Positions 19,678 to 21,906 of a DNA stretch of 21,906 bases are shown one piece after another (the first letter of the stretch is position 1; every line of letters begins with the position of its first letter). Source of the stretch: Pelomyxa schiedti (lineage: Eukaryota; Evosea; Pelobiontida; Pelomyxidae); contig JAHLWZ010001070.1 of assembly GCA_020536535.1 (NCBI GenBank), positions 1-21,906 on the forward strand, in the 5' to 3' direction. The position numbers and the translations under genes are program-made. The notes below the pieces were generated by a model. It saw only the letters and a list, made by a program, of their open reading frames with translations, had not been told where the DNA came from and ran no database searches.

Positions 19678-20243
19678 GGCAGTCCTTCCGTGAGTGATTT
19701 AAGTGGGAGCAATCTGGGCTTGGTCTACGTTGTAGTAGTAGTTAGAATTGAAAGGGGAACAAAAAAAACTTCAACGTTCTATCGTCTTTGTAATGTTATA
19801 TCTAATTGGTTGGTGGAATGTTTGCTTGCATACCAAGTCAATGGGGTTACGTAGGTGATCAATCATTTTCAAACGACTACACTATTTACACCTACAACAA
19901 ACAGACGTTACTCGGCCAGCTCAACAGACTCGGTTGTTGTTTGTGTACTATGTGTTTTTGTTATTGTTTCCTGTTTGTTGTGGTGAGTGTTCAGTACTCG
20001 AATTTGTTTTTTTTTTTCCTAACTGATCTCTACGTGTGTTTTTCGCACACGAAAGTTGAACAGATGAACATCAAAAGAACGACGAGGTTGATAATTGATT
20101 TAAACGGAAGCGACGTCAGATCCGACGGTTGAAGGTTCAATCATTTCCGGGTGCATCGCACCCGTTCGTTTCCAAAAAGGAAGGTTCTGGCTAGAAGACT
20201 TGCACTTTGTTAGCTACTGCCATTCAATTCCTCGCGGCGTAAC
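19678..20243. other. 566-bp intergenic region, tandem minus-strand genes
   Basis: AT-rich with homopolymers and no frame I trust. On the minus strand a short ATG-started segment (20156 down to about 20103) ends at a possible GTTTAA donor and might be a leader exon of the 19677 gene. A hairpin with perfect 7-bp arms, CGGGTGC (20148-20154) and GCACCCG (20158-20164), lies 80-96 nt past the stop of the tail-anchored protein gene. Confidence 0.35.
20148..20164. terminator. Hairpin downstream of tail-anchored protein gene
   Basis: CGGGTGC-ATC-GCACCCG, 7-bp arms, 80 nt beyond the minus-strand stop at 20244. It is listed because of its position in the 3' flank. The function is inferred. Confidence 0.3.
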
Positions 20244-21396
20244 TTAGTGTCGCGAAACTTTACTCCTTCTGGGGTGCCGGGATTGTCGAAGTGCCGCAAT
20301 GGAAATCAATCCAGCAACGAGAATTATGGCTGTGAGAACCACCTTGCCTGGTGGCGGTGCGCGGTCTCCAAAGATAGTCCTCCAGATAGTGCGTAGTATT
20401 CGCCAGCAGGGCCGGAGAATGCTTTTCTTGACGGTTCGGAGCATTGTGGTGGGGTGTGTAGTGACGGTTGTGGTTGTGGTTGTTGCTGTTGTGCTGGTGG
20501 AAGTTGTGACTGCAGTTGGTGATGGGGTGGTGGTGGTTGTTGTTACCGCTCGCGGTTTGGTTGCGATTGGTGTTTCTGGTGAGGTTATCTCGTGTTGGGT
20601 TGGAGGTGACAGTGTGGGTATAACCTCATTTGAGACAAGCTTTTCCTCGGCATGAGATATTACTGTAAGCAATGCCTAGACACATTAGCATATGCAGATT
20701 GAATGAGTGAAATGGTATTACTGCTCTCTTCTCGGATGTAATAAAGCCACTATCGTGAGCTCGCTGAAGTAATGCTCGGGCGTCTTCCCACATGCATTGA
20801 GGGATATACACATCAGTTACCATCAGATTCACTGCCCATTCACGTTCTATGCATGTGTCAAAAAAATGTGGTAGTTAAGGGGGAAAAAGAAAGTTAATAA
20901 TTACCTTGCACGGAATCGCGCGAGAGTACTTCGTTGAGATAAAGCGTTGCTTTAGGATATGCATGGCAAGCCAATGCGTAGCATGCACTTATAGGGTAAT
21001 TAAGAAACAACCACCAGTCTTAATATATATAAGAAAACAAGCGTGGAGAGTTTTAAGAAAAAGAAAAGAAAAGAGGAAAGGAGCACACCAGACCGATAGT
21101 GTTGTGTGCGGAACATCTCCCATACTTCCGTAAAATGAGGTAAGTTTCGTGTGGAGCTCGTCGCAAGGACACTTCATCTGCACCATAATTTGAATTGACA
21201 TCTCCTTGAGTTGTTGCTCCAGAACGTCAAGTGACACTTGTTGCTGGCTTCCACCATCGCCCTGGTCGACCAAGATCTCTCCTCCGCTGGCACCCGCACT
21301 CGGCGACGTCTGTTGCCGTTTTACGTACCGCAATCTCTCTTCGCACAACTCCAACGCCTCCTCGTGGCGCTGCATGTAGAACAGGTCGCTGATCTC
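20244..21396 (-). CDS. Tail-anchored helical protein, possibly PEX26/APEM9-like (5' incomplete)
   Basis: Exons: 21396-21089, 20987-20905, 20846-20722 and 20675-20244, all in phase (315 aa here). The start lies further upstream. Helical, TPR-like segments: ISDLFYMQRHEEALELCEERL, ACYALACHAYPKATLYLNEVL and MWEDARALLQRAHDSGF. A Thr-run linker (TTTT...) and a basic stretch lead to one hydrophobic segment near the end, KVVLTAIILVAGLISIAAL, followed by the short basic tail RQSRHPRRSKVSRH. That is a tail-anchor layout. An N-terminal EEALELCEERL-type helical repeat with a C-terminal tail anchor recalls PEX26/Pex15/APEM9, the peroxisomal dock for the PEX1-PEX6 ATPase. The sequence evidence is only suggestive, and a mitochondrial or ER tail-anchored TPR protein is equally possible. 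The last two joins are the firmest (REWAVNLM and RAALLTVISHAEEK). Confidence 0.6.
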
Positions 21397-21630
21397 CTGC
21401 ATTACAACAGATCTGAGAACCGGCAAATTGCCAGGTACATGTAAATCCAGCCATAATTTTTCTTTGGTTACTATGCCACCATACCATACCATGTGGAGGT
21501 GCGTATTAGAACAGTGAATCCTTCCCAAAAAAAACTATCTGGTCCAAAGAGCATAGGATGTTTACATTACTTTTGGTGTTGGTGTTGGTGTTGGCCTTGC
21601 CACGTGGGTGTCGCCAGGACTTCTGCCCGC
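21397..21630. other. Probable intron and GC-rich upstream exon of the tail-anchored gene
   Basis: On the minus strand a candidate intron runs from GTAATG (21570) to GCAG (21397). The frame from 21528 is open across part of it, so the exon edge is uncertain. A TTGGTG hexamer is repeated about three times near 21575-21595. The GC-rich stretch upstream is open in several minus-strand frames, so the N-terminus cannot be fixed. Confidence 0.3.
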
Positions 21631-21906
21631 CTTGTCCGCTCCCGCAGGCAGGCGGCCAGACTCGCCTCTTGGGCCGCTGCCGCGCTGTGGCCTGCGGCCT
21701 GCCCCTTTCGTCGGCCTCCTTGCTGTCGCCCATGGCTTTTTCCTTTCCGCTCACTCCGGCATCCCGGCCCCTCGGCTTCCCGTGACCCGGCGCCCTGCGC
21801 GGGCTCGCCCGGCCCCTTGTCCGCTCCCGCAGGCAGGCGGCCAGACTCGCCTCTTGGGCCGCTGCCGCGCTGTGGCCTGCGGCCTGCCCCTTTCGTCGGC
21901 CTCCTT
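21631..21906. repeat. GC-rich 185-bp tandem repeat running off the window
   Basis: Bases 21631-21721 recur exactly at 21816-21906, a 91-bp identity at a 185-bp offset that is cut by the window end. The unit is far more GC-rich than the rest of the window. Because 185 is not a multiple of three, a coding frame would change between copies. The minus strand stays open in more than one frame (Gly/Arg/Pro/Ala-rich), so coding use is possible but unproven. Confidence 0.85.

Noticed and set aside
19806-20132. 108-aa plus-strand ORF
   Set aside because: T-run-driven hydrophobic translation with no family features; the region reads as intergenic.

Overview
This window is nuclear DNA of an intron-rich unicellular eukaryote with a very compact genome. 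It carries about a dozen protein genes in 21.9 kb and more than 60 spliceosomal introns, mostly 33-175 nt. Exons go down to 20 nt, and gaps between neighbouring genes can be under 70 bp. The protein families (Rab5/ARA6-like GTPase, receptor-type TKL kinase, SCP-type phosphatase, TEX261/SVP26, prefoldin 2, TDP1) fit a free-living protist. The degenerate ankyrin-like repeats of the form HLE-[MV]-[AC]-x-WL-x-x-x-FG-[VI]-T are what I associate with archamoebae such as Pelomyxa/Mastigamoeba. That placement is inference from memory with moderate confidence. There is no sign of bacterial, plasmid or viral DNA, no convincing tRNA/rRNA, no CRISPR and no transposon. Open reading frames alone mislead here, so I rebuilt every gene by joining exons with matching splice phases and checking family motifs across the joins.

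Layout: 63-795 (+) end of an unrecognised helical protein; 840-3148 (-) 721-aa ankyrin-like protein; 3595-4704 (+) atypical ARA6-like Rab; 4806-8991 (-) 19-exon receptor kinase with a duplicated propeller-like ectodomain; 9024-9248 (-) doubtful small ORF; 9348-10204 (+) SCP/FCP1-like phosphatase; 10366-11304 (-) TEX261/SVP26 family; 11551-12357 (-) prefoldin subunit 2; 12578-14269 (+) unrecognised helical/ankyrin-like protein; 14383-15781 (-) alpha/beta hydrolase; 15846-18394 (+) tyrosyl-DNA phosphodiesterase 1 with two ubiquitin-interacting motifs; 18602-19677 (-) unrecognised protein with a Pro/Thr/Ser-rich tail; 20244-21396 and beyond (-) tail-anchored, possibly PEX26-like protein; 21631-end a GC-rich 185-bp tandem repeat.

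The genes are housekeeping and signalling functions and do not form an operon-like pathway. Most interesting points: a Rab that has lost the catalytic switch-II Gln, the Asn of NKxD and the prenylation Cys while starting with MGC; a receptor kinase built from two duplicated ectodomain exons plus an Ig/MSP-like cytoplasmic module; TDP1 fused to UIMs; two GC-AG introns; several introns near or below 34 nt; and an inverted repeat just beyond the 3' end of essentially every gene, including all five convergent gene pairs.
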